A stretch of DNA of 7,665 nt. Source: CAYGKP01 sp964350605. GTDB taxonomy: Bacteria > Bacteroidota > Bacteroidia > Cytophagales > JAAEPT01. Location of the stretch: the NCBI GenBank assembly GCA_964350605.1, contig CAYGKP010000121.1, positions 1 through 7,665 on the forward strand, in the 5' to 3' direction. Every line of letters begins with the position of its first letter. Within the stretch, counting starts at the first letter, position 1. A model generated the notes under the pieces. That model was not told the DNA's origin. It was given only the letters and a program-made list of their open reading frames with translations, and did not search any database. Below are positions 1 to 6,193 of this stretch, in pieces. The position numbers were made by a program, and so were the translations under genes.

Positions 1-12
1 TTCGAACCCAGC

Positions 13-48
13 GTGTAGATCTCGCTGCACAACTAATCATAAAAAAAA
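13..48 (-). other. AT-rich patch with poly-A run and similarity to the Illumina P5 oligo
   Basis: Positions 31-48 have only 2 G/C in 18 bases and include eight A in a row (41-48), in an otherwise GC-rich gene. Read on the minus strand, 48-41 is poly-T and 40-13 matches the Illumina P5 flow-cell oligo (minus its first base) at 21 of 28 positions without gaps, including the first five (ATGAT) and the last eleven (GAGATCTACAC, preceded by a matching C). The grafted P5 oligo is also preceded by a poly-T spacer. Against an artefact, bases 1-23 also read as in-frame conserved yicC (EIYTLGS). This may be chance, a mispriming or assembly artefact, or genuine divergence. Confidence 0.35.
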
Positions 49-791
49 CCGAGCTTGCGGCCACAGCCTTCTCCTTCCTCCAAGGTCTGTCGGAAGTGGG
101 CGATGTGGGTCAACAGGCGGTCCTTCTCCTCGGCCACGTCGAGTTTCTCGAGGTAGTAGATTAGTTCTTGCTCGAAGCGGTTCTGGTCGACCTTGTCGGA
201 TTCGACGTGTTCGGTCAAGGCTTGCTTCAGGCGCGTATGGAGGCTGTCGAGGCGATCCTTTTCGAGTTGCTCCACTTCGGGCACCGCATCTTCAATCACT
301 TTCAGGTAAGCAAGCAGTTTCTCGACCAGTGCCGCCCCTTCGGTCGCGCGGAACTTCATCATGTCGGCGATGGCTTCGTCCACGGCCTTGTCGGCGGCGG
401 CGCGCTCCTCGCCCGTCAGCTCCTCGCGGCCGCTCGTTTCCAGGATACCAGGTTGGTTGAAGGCCAAGCGAAACAGATCGCTTTCCGCGCCCAACTTGTC
501 GGCGGTAGCCTTCAGCGAGGTGTAAATTTCCATCAACAGGGCCTCGTTAAACGCAAACGCACTTTGCCCGCTGAGGGGTTCGCAGTCAACATTGAGCGAA
601 ACTTTCCCGCGCTGCAACCGCTCGTCCAGGCGCGTTCGGAGGGGCATTTCCCAATCTGACAGCCCGCGGGGCAGGCGCACTTGCGCGTCCATCCCCTTGC
701 TGTTCAGCGATTTAACCTCCACACGAAAGCGGTAGCGACCCGCTTCCTGCACCCCGGTGCCGAAGCCCGTCATCGAATAGACTATTCCCAT
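33..791 (-). CDS. yicC: YicC-family endoribonuclease, 3' end interrupted and cut by the window edge
   Basis: Homologues (YicC in E. coli, YloC in B. subtilis) are single-strand endoribonucleases involved in RNA turnover. I chose the ATG at 791 because it gives MGIVYSMTGFG, the family's hallmark N-terminus; the ATG at 773 (MTGFG) is a possible alternative, and longer upstream extension would run through purQ. The N-terminal YicC domain covers about residues 5-155. The C-terminal DUF1732 part follows, with EQELIYYLEKLDVAEEKDRL near 205-226 and GRKLGF at 244-249. The frame then meets TAG at 33-35, giving 252 residues against about 290 usual. Beyond the TAG the same frame continues as LCSEIYTLGS to base 1. 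This matches, without gaps, the conserved family ending QExxREINTxGSK. The gene is therefore either truncated by a nonsense codon or damaged by a sequence error; the last ~25 codons lie outside the window. It is divergent from purQ. Confidence 0.85.
   Translation of the reverse strand: MGIVYSMTGFGTGVQEAGRYRFRVEVKSLNSKGMDAQVRLPRGLSDWEMPLRTRLDERLQRGKVSLNVDCEPLSGQSAFAFNEALLMEIYTSLKATADKLGAESDLFRLAFNQPGILETSGREELTGEERAAADKAVDEAIADMMKFRATEGAALVEKLLAYLKVIEDAVPEVEQLEKDRLDSLHTRLKQALTEHVESDKVDQNRFEQELIYYLEKLDVAEEKDRLLTHIAHFRQTLEEGEGCGRKLGFFYD
775..787. repeat. Perfect 13-bp AT-rich palindrome at the yicC start
   Basis: GAATAG-A-CTATTC is a perfect inverted repeat of two 6-bp arms around one base. It lies between the two candidate yicC start codons (791 and 773) and 70 bp upstream of purQ. 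It is AT-rich in a GC-rich setting. It could be a repressor site in the divergent control region, or simply coding sequence for residues 2-6 of YicC. No function is demonstrated by the sequence. Confidence 0.3.
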
Positions 792-845
792 ACTGGCCGT
801 GAAAATCGACAATCGCCTGACGGGGGCCAAATCCAGGTGGGCGCG

Positions 846-853
846 TATCTTTG
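846..853 (+). promoter_or_regulatory. Bacteroidota-type -7 element for purQ (TATCTTTG)
   Basis: TATCTTTG matches the Bacteroidota sigma-A -7 consensus TAnnTTTG exactly and ends only four bases before the purQ ATG at 858. Transcription would begin at or within a base or two of the start codon, giving a leaderless mRNA. No TTG is present at the expected -33 spacing (around 820-828), so only half of the promoter is recognisable. Confidence 0.45.
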
Positions 854-857
854 GGGC

Positions 858-1550
858 ATGAAAGCTGGCGTAGTCGTATTCCCGGGAAGCAATTGTGATC
901 AAGACATGCGCTATGCGCTGGAGACGCGCGTGGGGCTGGCCACCACGATGCTCTGGCACAAGGCCCACGACCTGGAAGGCTGCGACCTGATCGTCCTGCC
1001 CGGCGGGTTTTCCTATGGTGACTACCTGCGTTCGGGCGCGATTTCGCGCTTCAGCCCCATCATGCAGGAAGTGATTGCCTTCGCGAAGAAAGGCGGACGA
1101 GTACTCGGCGTCTGCAACGGCTTCCAAGTCCTCACTGAGGCGCACTTGGTGCCCGGAGCCCTGCTACGCAACAACTCGCGGAAGTTTCTCTGCCAGAACC
1201 AGTTCATCACCCCCGCCACCACGAACACAGCCTTCACCTCGGAATTGGAGATGGGTAAGGCGTACAGCATCCCCATTGCCCACGGCGAGGGACGCTACTA
1301 TGCGTCGGAGGCCGACTTGGCCGAACTGAAAGCGAACGACCAGATTCTGTTCCGTTACAGCGACGCGGCGGGAAATGTGACCGAAGAGGCGAACCCCAAC
1401 GGCTCGCTCGATAACATCGCGGGGGTCTGCAACAAGGGGCGCAACGTCTTTGGCCTCATGCCCCACCCCGAACGCGCCGCCGATCCGGCCCTGGGCAACC
1501 AGGACGGCCTCTCGATGCTGGCTGCGTTGGCACAGGCCGCGCTCGCCTAG
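858..1550 (+). CDS. purQ: Phosphoribosylformylglycinamidine synthase, glutaminase subunit PurQ
   Basis: PurQ is the class I glutamine amidotransferase subunit of the cytoplasmic FGAM synthase. It releases ammonia from glutamine for PurL, which converts FGAR to FGAM in purine synthesis. The 230-residue protein is of normal length and begins MKAGVVVFPGSNCDQD, the standard N-terminus. The oxyanion/loop region LPGGFSYGDYLRSGAI is at 47-62, the nucleophile elbow GVCNGFQ carries Cys86, and MPHPER supplies His203 and Glu205 of the triad. The open frame extends upstream to 681, but that part overlaps yicC and has no PurQ similarity, so ATG 858 is chosen. No Shine-Dalgarno is visible. The gene appears to be transcribed alone: divergent from yicC and convergent with the next gene. 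Its partner purS starts about 6 kb downstream, and purL is absent from the window. Confidence 0.96.
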   Translation: MKAGVVVFPGSNCDQDMRYALETRVGLATTMLWHKAHDLEGCDLIVLPGGFSYGDYLRSGAISRFSPIMQEVIAFAKKGGRVLGVCNGFQVLTEAHLVPGALLRNNSRKFLCQNQFITPATTNTAFTSELEMGKAYSIPIAHGEGRYYASEADLAELKANDQILFRYSDAAGNVTEEANPNGSLDNIAGVCNKGRNVFGLMPHPERAADPALGNQDGLSMLAALAQAALA

Positions 1551-1559
1551 CCGAACGCC

Positions 1560-1928
1560 CTAGCTGCCGAGGGCGTCGATCACGCCCTCCACTTCCTTCT
1601 TCGCGTTGCCGACAAACAGCCGCTCGCCGATCCAAAAGACCGGGCGCTTGAGGAATGTGTATTCCTCGGTGATCAGGCGGCCGTAGTCCGCATCGGTCAA
1701 TTCGCCGGCCTTCTCTTTCGCGTCCCAGCCTTGCGAGCGGAATTTCATCGCCCGGCGCGAGAACAGGGCCTCGTAGCTGCCCGCCACTTTCTTCATCTCG
1801 TCCACCTGGGCGCGGCTGATGCCCCCCGACTTGATCTCGTGTTTCACAAACGAATCGTCGACGCCCACCTGCGCCATGATCTTCTGGCAGGTCTGACAGG
1901 TCGCGAGGTAGAATACTTCCTTTCTCAT
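1560..1928 (-). CDS. Spx/ArsC-like thioredoxin-fold protein (arsenate reductase family)
   Basis: This small cytoplasmic protein (122 residues, usual family length) belongs to the ArsC/Spx/YffB thioredoxin-fold superfamily. The N-terminal strand is followed by a redox motif C11-Q-T-C14 in FYLATCQTCQK. Near the C-terminus is EEYTFLKRPVFWIGERLFVGN, which matches the conserved RP(I/V) segment and following hairpin of Spx and ArsC. The CxxC pair is like Spx; E. coli-type ArsC has a single catalytic cysteine in CGTSR. Databases usually label such proteins 'arsenate reductase', but nothing nearby (no arsR, arsB or acr3) supports arsenic detoxification, and a thiol-redox or regulatory role is equally possible. 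The ATG at 1928 lies 26 bp after the stop of the outer membrane protein gene, with CACCAAAAC before it and no Shine-Dalgarno. It is probably the last gene of that operon. Confidence 0.85.
   Translation of the reverse strand: MRKEVFYLATCQTCQKIMAQVGVDDSFVKHEIKSGGISRAQVDEMKKVAGSYEALFSRRAMKFRSQGWDAKEKAGELTDADYGRLITEEYTFLKRPVFWIGERLFVGNAKKEVEGVIDALGS
1569..1589. terminator. GC-rich hairpin between convergent genes, possible terminator
   Basis: GAGGGCGT (1569-1576), a five-base loop, then ACGCCCTC (1582-1589) form a perfect 8-bp stem. It begins 19 bases after the purQ stop and lies inside the last codons of the convergent Spx/ArsC-like gene. On the plus strand it is followed by a pyrimidine-rich stretch (CACTTCCTTCTTC) rather than a clean T tract. 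It is a plausible but weak intrinsic terminator for purQ, and could equally be a coding coincidence. Confidence 0.3.
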
Positions 1929-1954
1929 GTTTTGGTGAGTGAGGTTGTGGTGGC

Positions 1955-4900
1955 TTAGAAGTCGTAGCCCAAGCTGAGGTATAGCGCGGGGTCCTGCAGC
2001 TCGCCCCGGTCGTAGGGCCAGGCCAGATCGAGTTTTACGTAATAGCCGAACAGCAGCGAACGAGCACCCACGCCGTAGGACATCAGGAAAGGATTCTGGT
2101 AGTTGGTCACCTCGCCCGAGAAATTGCCCGCCTGAAATTGGGTGGTATTGATGCTGTTCGAGCGGGTGAAGGGGCTGCCGCCGGTCCAGGCCGTGCCCAT
2201 GTCCGAGAAGCCAATCACTTGCAGGTTGCGCAGGAAGCTGGATCCGATGGGCCCGTTGTAGAGGTAGCGCACGATCGGTACGCGCAATTCCAGGTTTGCA
2301 ACCACGTAGTTCTGCCCAAAACGAGTGTTGTATTTAAAGCCCCGTACGTTGGTCACGTACTCAATGAAAAAAATGTCCGGGTTCACCCCGTCGATGGGCG
2401 CATTAAGAGGGTCGTCCGAAAGGCCGGAGAATTCGCTGTCGTAGAACAACCAGTTGTCGATGCCTCCGAAAGCAAATTTCTTCGGGTCGTTGCCAAAGAA
2501 GCGGCCATAGCCAGCCCGGCCCGCGAGGATGATTTCCTTGTGCAGGCGCAGGTAATGGCGCAGGTCCAGGTTCAGGCGTTGGAAGTTGCGGCGGTCGTCC
2601 TGGGTGTGACGATGGGTCTGGAGCATCAACCGAAAGCGCGTCCCCTCCAGCATGTTCAGGCCGATTTCCTCGGTGTTGTCCACCACAATTTCAGCCGTCG
2701 TACCCACGTAGCGGTCGACCACGTCGTCCTGCGGGGTGAAGGCCGCGGCCATGTTGATGAAGCGCGTTTGCTTCCAGAACGGCGCGATGGCCACCCGCGT
2801 GGCGGGGGTCAGCGGATAGGCCACCTCGGCCGTGAAGGTGTTGGTGTTGTAGCGTTGGACCGCGATGTCGCCGGAGAAAAAAGCCGACGATTTGTCGAAG
2901 CTCAGGCGCAAATCGGGTCGCCAGGCCAGGTAGCGCCACTCGCCCGAAAAGCTGCTCGACCGCAGGTCGGAGATCAAAAGGATGCCCGCGTTGAACTGGT
3001 GGTTGTTGTAGAGGTCCGAGGTCCCAAAGTCGAAGAGCACTCCCGTGCCCCGCAAGGGATCGACCGTCAGGGCCGTGACCACGTAATTGACCCCCAACTG
3101 GGGTTTGTAATCGCTGGGCCCTTTCAGCTTGACGGAGTGCTTCTCGATTTCCGCCTTGGCCATGCGGGCCTTTTCTTTCTCCCAGGCCTTAATCATCCGA
3201 AGGGCTTGGCTCTCGTACAGGAACATCCGCGGTTCCAGCGAGTCGATGGCTGGCAGGTCGATGGGTCGCCCGAGCGAGTCAAGGGGGTACGGCGGTTCGG
3301 GCGGCGAGAGGCGGGGCCGCTTGCGCCAGCGATCGCGGATCAACAGCTCGCCGCTGTAGGTGTCCAGACGTTGTTTGGTGTCGAACTCCGGGTTCACGTA
3401 GGCATACTCCTTGCCCCCATCAGCCATCACGAAAGCCAGCGTGCCGCTCGCCGCGTTCAGATCGTAATGACGGATGTTATGCGAGTAGTCGCTCATCCGG
3501 CGGGCCTCTCCGCTCGCCCGGTTCAGGGAGTACAAGTGCTGCATGCGCCCCGCTTCGCCCAGGAACACAATGGCGGTGTCGCCCAAGGGTTGGGGCAAAC
3601 GCTCGTTCGCATCAGTGAAGGTCAGGCGAACCAGGCTGTCGGTCTTCTCGGTCTCTTTGTTATAGATGAACAGGTCGTAGCGATTGGTGATCAGGTGCGC
3701 GGCACCGTCGCCGGACTTGAGGGTATCGGTCAGGCGGTTCGAGCTGAATACAAAGTCATAGCCTCCTGGCAAATACGCGGGGTCCAAATCATCGTAGAGA
3801 TCAATGGTCAAGCGGCGGAAGCGGTTGTCCTTCCAATCGTAACTGAAAATGTCGGTCTGGCCGTCCTTCACGGCACTCATAATGAAGTAACGCCCGTCGG
3901 AGTGCGCATCCATCGAGCGGACCCCGTCGATCACTTTGAAATTCACCTTCGCAATCGTTTTGCCGTTGATGTGCTTGAGCTGGAAGGTGGTCTTTCCCCG
4001 GTTCCAATGCACGAAGGCCACCGAGGTATCGCCCACCCATTCGAGCACCGGAATCGAATAGTCGATTCGCTGGTCCACGCGCCGACGGCCCCCGCGAAGC
4101 AACTGTTTCTTCTTGCCCGTCTGGGTGTCGAGCACCTTGATGCGGTATTTGCCGCGCAGGTTTTCCGAATAGGCCACGTATTGGCCCGAGGGGCTGACGG
4201 CCACCTGTTCGTAGTTGCGACGGCGGAAGTTGCGCCGACGAACGCGTTGGTCTTTCGGCGGATCGACGGTGCCGATCAAGGCCGCGTCCGAGGGACCCAC
4301 ATCGGTATAGTATCGCCGCCATCGGTCGATGAATACTTCGTAGCTGATCCCCAGGGTCGAGGAAATGGCCAATTCCTCGTTGCGGATTACCCGCACCAAA
4401 TTGAGGATCGCCGACATCTTGTCGCGGCCATGTTTCACTTCGATGTAGTTCCAGATCGACTGGCCGACCAGCACCGCGTCTTTTCCAACCAAGTTGGCGG
4501 GTTTCTTCGAGCGCTTGGGAAACTCCGCGCGGATGGCGTCGTCCTTCTCGGCGCTCCAGCCTTCGGCCACATAGGCCGAGGCCCCTGCGGTGAACCACTG
4601 GGGCAAACTCAGGAAGTACGAGCTCTGCACCATCTCCCGGAAGCTGCCCCCGAAGAGCATCAGGTTGATGAGCAGTTGGCTGATCTCTTGGCTCAGGTCC
4701 TGGCGAAATTGTGATTGGCTGCCCGGGTAGGCAATCTCGATTTTCGATTTGAGCAGTTGGGTCTCGCCCCCCACGAAGGCTTTCTCGACCAAGCCGATGT
4801 TGCTTTGCTGCAAATCGGTGATCGAGTTGTAGATGATCAGCGTGACTTTCGTATAAGGCGTGTAGCCAATCTGGTCAGTGATGCGGTCGAAATCTTCCTC

Positions 4901-5095
4901 CGCGTAGCGCGCGGCGTTGTAGGCCACGTTGTTCGCGTCGATGTAGTAATAGATGTTGAAGTTGTCGGTCGAGATCAGCTTCCACTCGAACTCGCGGTGC
5001 TGCACGCGGTTCTTACCAAAATTCTCCTGCGAGCGTTGGGCGCGCAGGGCTGGCAGGGCCAACAGAATCAAGAAAAGGGGGAAGAATTTCCTCAC
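1955..5095 (-). CDS. Outer membrane protein: inactive peptidase-MA-like domain, TolB-like propeller, Omp85-type barrel
   Basis: This is a 1046-residue exported protein. I chose the GTG at 5095 because it starts a clear signal peptide (MRKFFPLFLILLALPALRA|Q); the ATG at 5170 would overlap the upstream gene and put 25 unlikely residues ahead of it. Residues about 35-270 resemble the peptidase-MA-like gluzincin domain. The HExxH site reads QEISQ at 136-140, and the later WFxEG reads WFTAG at 167-171, so the expected ligands are gone. A TolB/PD40-like propeller spans about 295-575 (for example SPSGQYVAYS and DLDPAYLPGGYDFVFSSNR). Next come a proline-rich linker (about 595-625) and a charged helix (630-655). 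Residues 665-1046 fit a 16-strand Omp85-type barrel with GG at 877-878, VRGF at 917-920, and a beta-signal ending LGYDF. No POTRA domain is visible. It starts 19 bp after the FAD oxidoreductase gene. Similar proteins occur across Bacteroidota; substrate and function are not known to me. Confidence 0.85.
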   Translation of the reverse strand: MRKFFPLFLILLALPALRAQRSQENFGKNRVQHREFEWKLISTDNFNIYYYIDANNVAYNAARYAEEDFDRITDQIGYTPYTKVTLIIYNSITDLQQSNIGLVEKAFVGGETQLLKSKIEIAYPGSQSQFRQDLSQEISQLLINLMLFGGSFREMVQSSYFLSLPQWFTAGASAYVAEGWSAEKDDAIRAEFPKRSKKPANLVGKDAVLVGQSIWNYIEVKHGRDKMSAILNLVRVIRNEELAISSTLGISYEVFIDRWRRYYTDVGPSDAALIGTVDPPKDQRVRRRNFRRRNYEQVAVSPSGQYVAYSENLRGKYRIKVLDTQTGKKKQLLRGGRRRVDQRIDYSIPVLEWVGDTSVAFVHWNRGKTTFQLKHINGKTIAKVNFKVIDGVRSMDAHSDGRYFIMSAVKDGQTDIFSYDWKDNRFRRLTIDLYDDLDPAYLPGGYDFVFSSNRLTDTLKSGDGAAHLITNRYDLFIYNKETEKTDSLVRLTFTDANERLPQPLGDTAIVFLGEAGRMQHLYSLNRASGEARRMSDYSHNIRHYDLNAASGTLAFVMADGGKEYAYVNPEFDTKQRLDTYSGELLIRDRWRKRPRLSPPEPPYPLDSLGRPIDLPAIDSLEPRMFLYESQALRMIKAWEKEKARMAKAEIEKHSVKLKGPSDYKPQLGVNYVVTALTVDPLRGTGVLFDFGTSDLYNNHQFNAGILLISDLRSSSFSGEWRYLAWRPDLRLSFDKSSAFFSGDIAVQRYNTNTFTAEVAYPLTPATRVAIAPFWKQTRFINMAAAFTPQDDVVDRYVGTTAEIVVDNTEEIGLNMLEGTRFRLMLQTHRHTQDDRRNFQRLNLDLRHYLRLHKEIILAGRAGYGRFFGNDPKKFAFGGIDNWLFYDSEFSGLSDDPLNAPIDGVNPDIFFIEYVTNVRGFKYNTRFGQNYVVANLELRVPIVRYLYNGPIGSSFLRNLQVIGFSDMGTAWTGGSPFTRSNSINTTQFQAGNFSGEVTNYQNPFLMSYGVGARSLLFGYYVKLDLAWPYDRGELQDPALYLSLGYDF

Positions 5096-5114
5096 AACCA
5101 AGGCGGAGCGGCCT

Positions 5115-6167
5115 TCAAGATAACGATCCGCGGCGCAGGATGTTGACTTGGGGGCCGAGCGAGTCGCCATCCAAGATCACATTGGCTAGTCTTTCTGCCC
5201 AATAAGGCCCCAGCGACACGCCCTTCGAGCCCAGGCCATTGAACACAAACAGGTTCGGGTGGTCGGGATGTACACCAATCAACGGCCGCCGATCGTAAGT
5301 AGCCGGACGCCACCCCCAAGGGGTATCGAGCACGTCAAATTCATCGTCCAACACGGCGTTCAGGCGTTGTTTCACTTCTTCAATGCCCGATGGGCTGGGG
5401 CCGTCCCGCAACTCGCGCTCGTAGGTCGCACCGACCAAGTATTCGCCTTGGGTCTCGGTGGGCCGAACAAACACGCCGCGGTTCAGCAGCACTTGTGCCC
5501 GGTAATTCGCACAGCGCACCCGAAGTAACTGCCCGTGATTGGGCGCAAAGGGCAGCTTCGCAAAGGGCCCGCCCTCGGTCGCGGCCAACCCTTGGCACAG
5601 GACAACTGCCGAAACGTGCTTGCCCTGCCAGCGATAGCCGTCGCCTTCCTGAGTAATCTGACTCCATTCGAAGGCCGCCGTTTGGTAGGCATGGGCCAGA
5701 TCATGCCGCACCGCCCGCAGAAACTCCGGCACGTCAAGCCAGCCGCCCCGGCAAATTTCCATCCCGCCATGCGGCGCGAGCACGTGCTTCGGGTCGGGGT
5801 TGGCCATTTGCTCGTTCAGGAACGGCACCCAGGCCGGATCACCGGTTTTGCTCAGCAAGTGATTCTGCTGCTCGATGTCGGCGAAGGGCTTGTAGATCGG
5901 CATGGGGTGATAAAACGACGCGCCCAACCGCGCCTCCGCACTCGGGTAGTAGTCCGCGAGGAACGAGAACAACGCCTCGGCCAGCCAGGTGAGGTTGCCC
6001 TTGCGGCCCGTGACGGGGTTGAACAGCCCGCCCGCGATGAGCGAACTACGCGGGCCCGACTCGCGGTCAATGACCACTACGTCCCGTCCGCGCAGCCGCA
6101 ACCGGTCGGCGAGTAGGCTGCCGGCGAGGCCTTGGCCAACGATCAATACGGGGGGAACTGCGCTCAC
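5115..6167 (-). CDS. DAO-family FAD-dependent oxidoreductase
   Basis: This 350-residue flavoprotein belongs to the D-amino-acid oxidase/glycine oxidase fold family, which oxidises C-N bonds of amino acids or related amines. The N-terminal Rossmann motif is VGQGLAG (Gly11, Gly13, Gly16), followed by VVVID with Asp34 placed to bind the FAD ribose. AGGLFNPVTGRKG near residues 45-57 and the C-terminal NGLGSKGVSLGPYWAERLA are typical of the DAO fold in Bacteroidota. The protein lacks a signal peptide, so it should be cytoplasmic. Translation starts at GTG 6167, which puts the glycine motif at the usual distance from the N-terminus; no ATG fits better. It is divergent from the hydrolase gene across only 26 bp and heads the three-gene minus-strand operon. 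The substrate cannot be read from the sequence; a ThiO- or MnmC-like oxidase role is possible but unsupported. Confidence 0.88.
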   Translation of the reverse strand: MSAVPPVLIVGQGLAGSLLADRLRLRGRDVVVIDRESGPRSSLIAGGLFNPVTGRKGNLTWLAEALFSFLADYYPSAEARLGASFYHPMPIYKPFADIEQQNHLLSKTGDPAWVPFLNEQMANPDPKHVLAPHGGMEICRGGWLDVPEFLRAVRHDLAHAYQTAAFEWSQITQEGDGYRWQGKHVSAVVLCQGLAATEGGPFAKLPFAPNHGQLLRVRCANYRAQVLLNRGVFVRPTETQGEYLVGATYERELRDGPSPSGIEEVKQRLNAVLDDEFDVLDTPWGWRPATYDRRPLIGVHPDHPNLFVFNGLGSKGVSLGPYWAERLANVILDGDSLGPQVNILRRGSLS

Positions 6168-6173
6168 CCTGGC

Positions 6174-6187
6174 AAGTTGCGTAACTT
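6174..6187. repeat. 14-bp imperfect palindrome in a 26-bp divergent intergenic region
   Basis: AAGTT-GCGT-AACTT has two perfect 5-bp arms and a central CG pair, with one G/T mismatch. It occupies the middle of the 26 bp between the GTG at 6167 and the ATG at 6194. Both divergent promoters must overlap it or each other's coding start, so it is well placed to be a shared operator. This is an inference from position and symmetry only. Confidence 0.35.
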
Positions 6188-6189
6188 CG
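6182..6189 (+). promoter_or_regulatory. Probable -7 element for the hydrolase-pssA-purS operon (TAACTTCG)
   Basis: TAACTTCG matches TAnnTTTG at all but one defined position and ends four bases before the ATG at 6194, exactly the spacing seen for the purQ element. This again suggests a leaderless transcript. No TTG is found at a suitable -33 position. It overlaps the palindrome at 6174-6187. Confidence 0.3.
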
Positions 6190-6193
6190 CGGG

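Noticed and set aside
168..659. 163-codon plus-strand open frame opposite yicC
   Set aside because: Same codon-aligned antisense effect; the minus strand encodes conserved YicC residues.
681..857. 59-codon upstream extension of purQ
   Set aside because: It overlaps yicC on the other strand and shows no similarity to PurQ; the family N-terminus begins at 858.
792..1145. 118-codon N-terminal extension of yicC
   Set aside because: It is antisense to purQ, and MTGFG is the known YicC N-terminus.
2138..4714. 858-codon open frame on the plus strand antisense to the outer membrane protein gene
   Set aside because: Its codons lie exactly opposite the sense codons, so a stop appears only where the sense gene uses TTA, CTA or TCA, which are rare in GC-rich DNA. 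The translation has no recognisable domain and a biased V/G/A/H/Q composition, while the opposite strand is clearly a real protein.
5096..5170. ATG at 5170 as the start of the outer membrane protein
   Set aside because: It overlaps the end of the FAD oxidoreductase gene and places 25 polar residues before an otherwise perfect signal peptide; GTG 5095 is better.
5535..6116. 193-codon plus-strand open frame opposite the FAD oxidoreductase
   Set aside because: Codon-aligned antisense shadow of a gene with clear FAD motifs.
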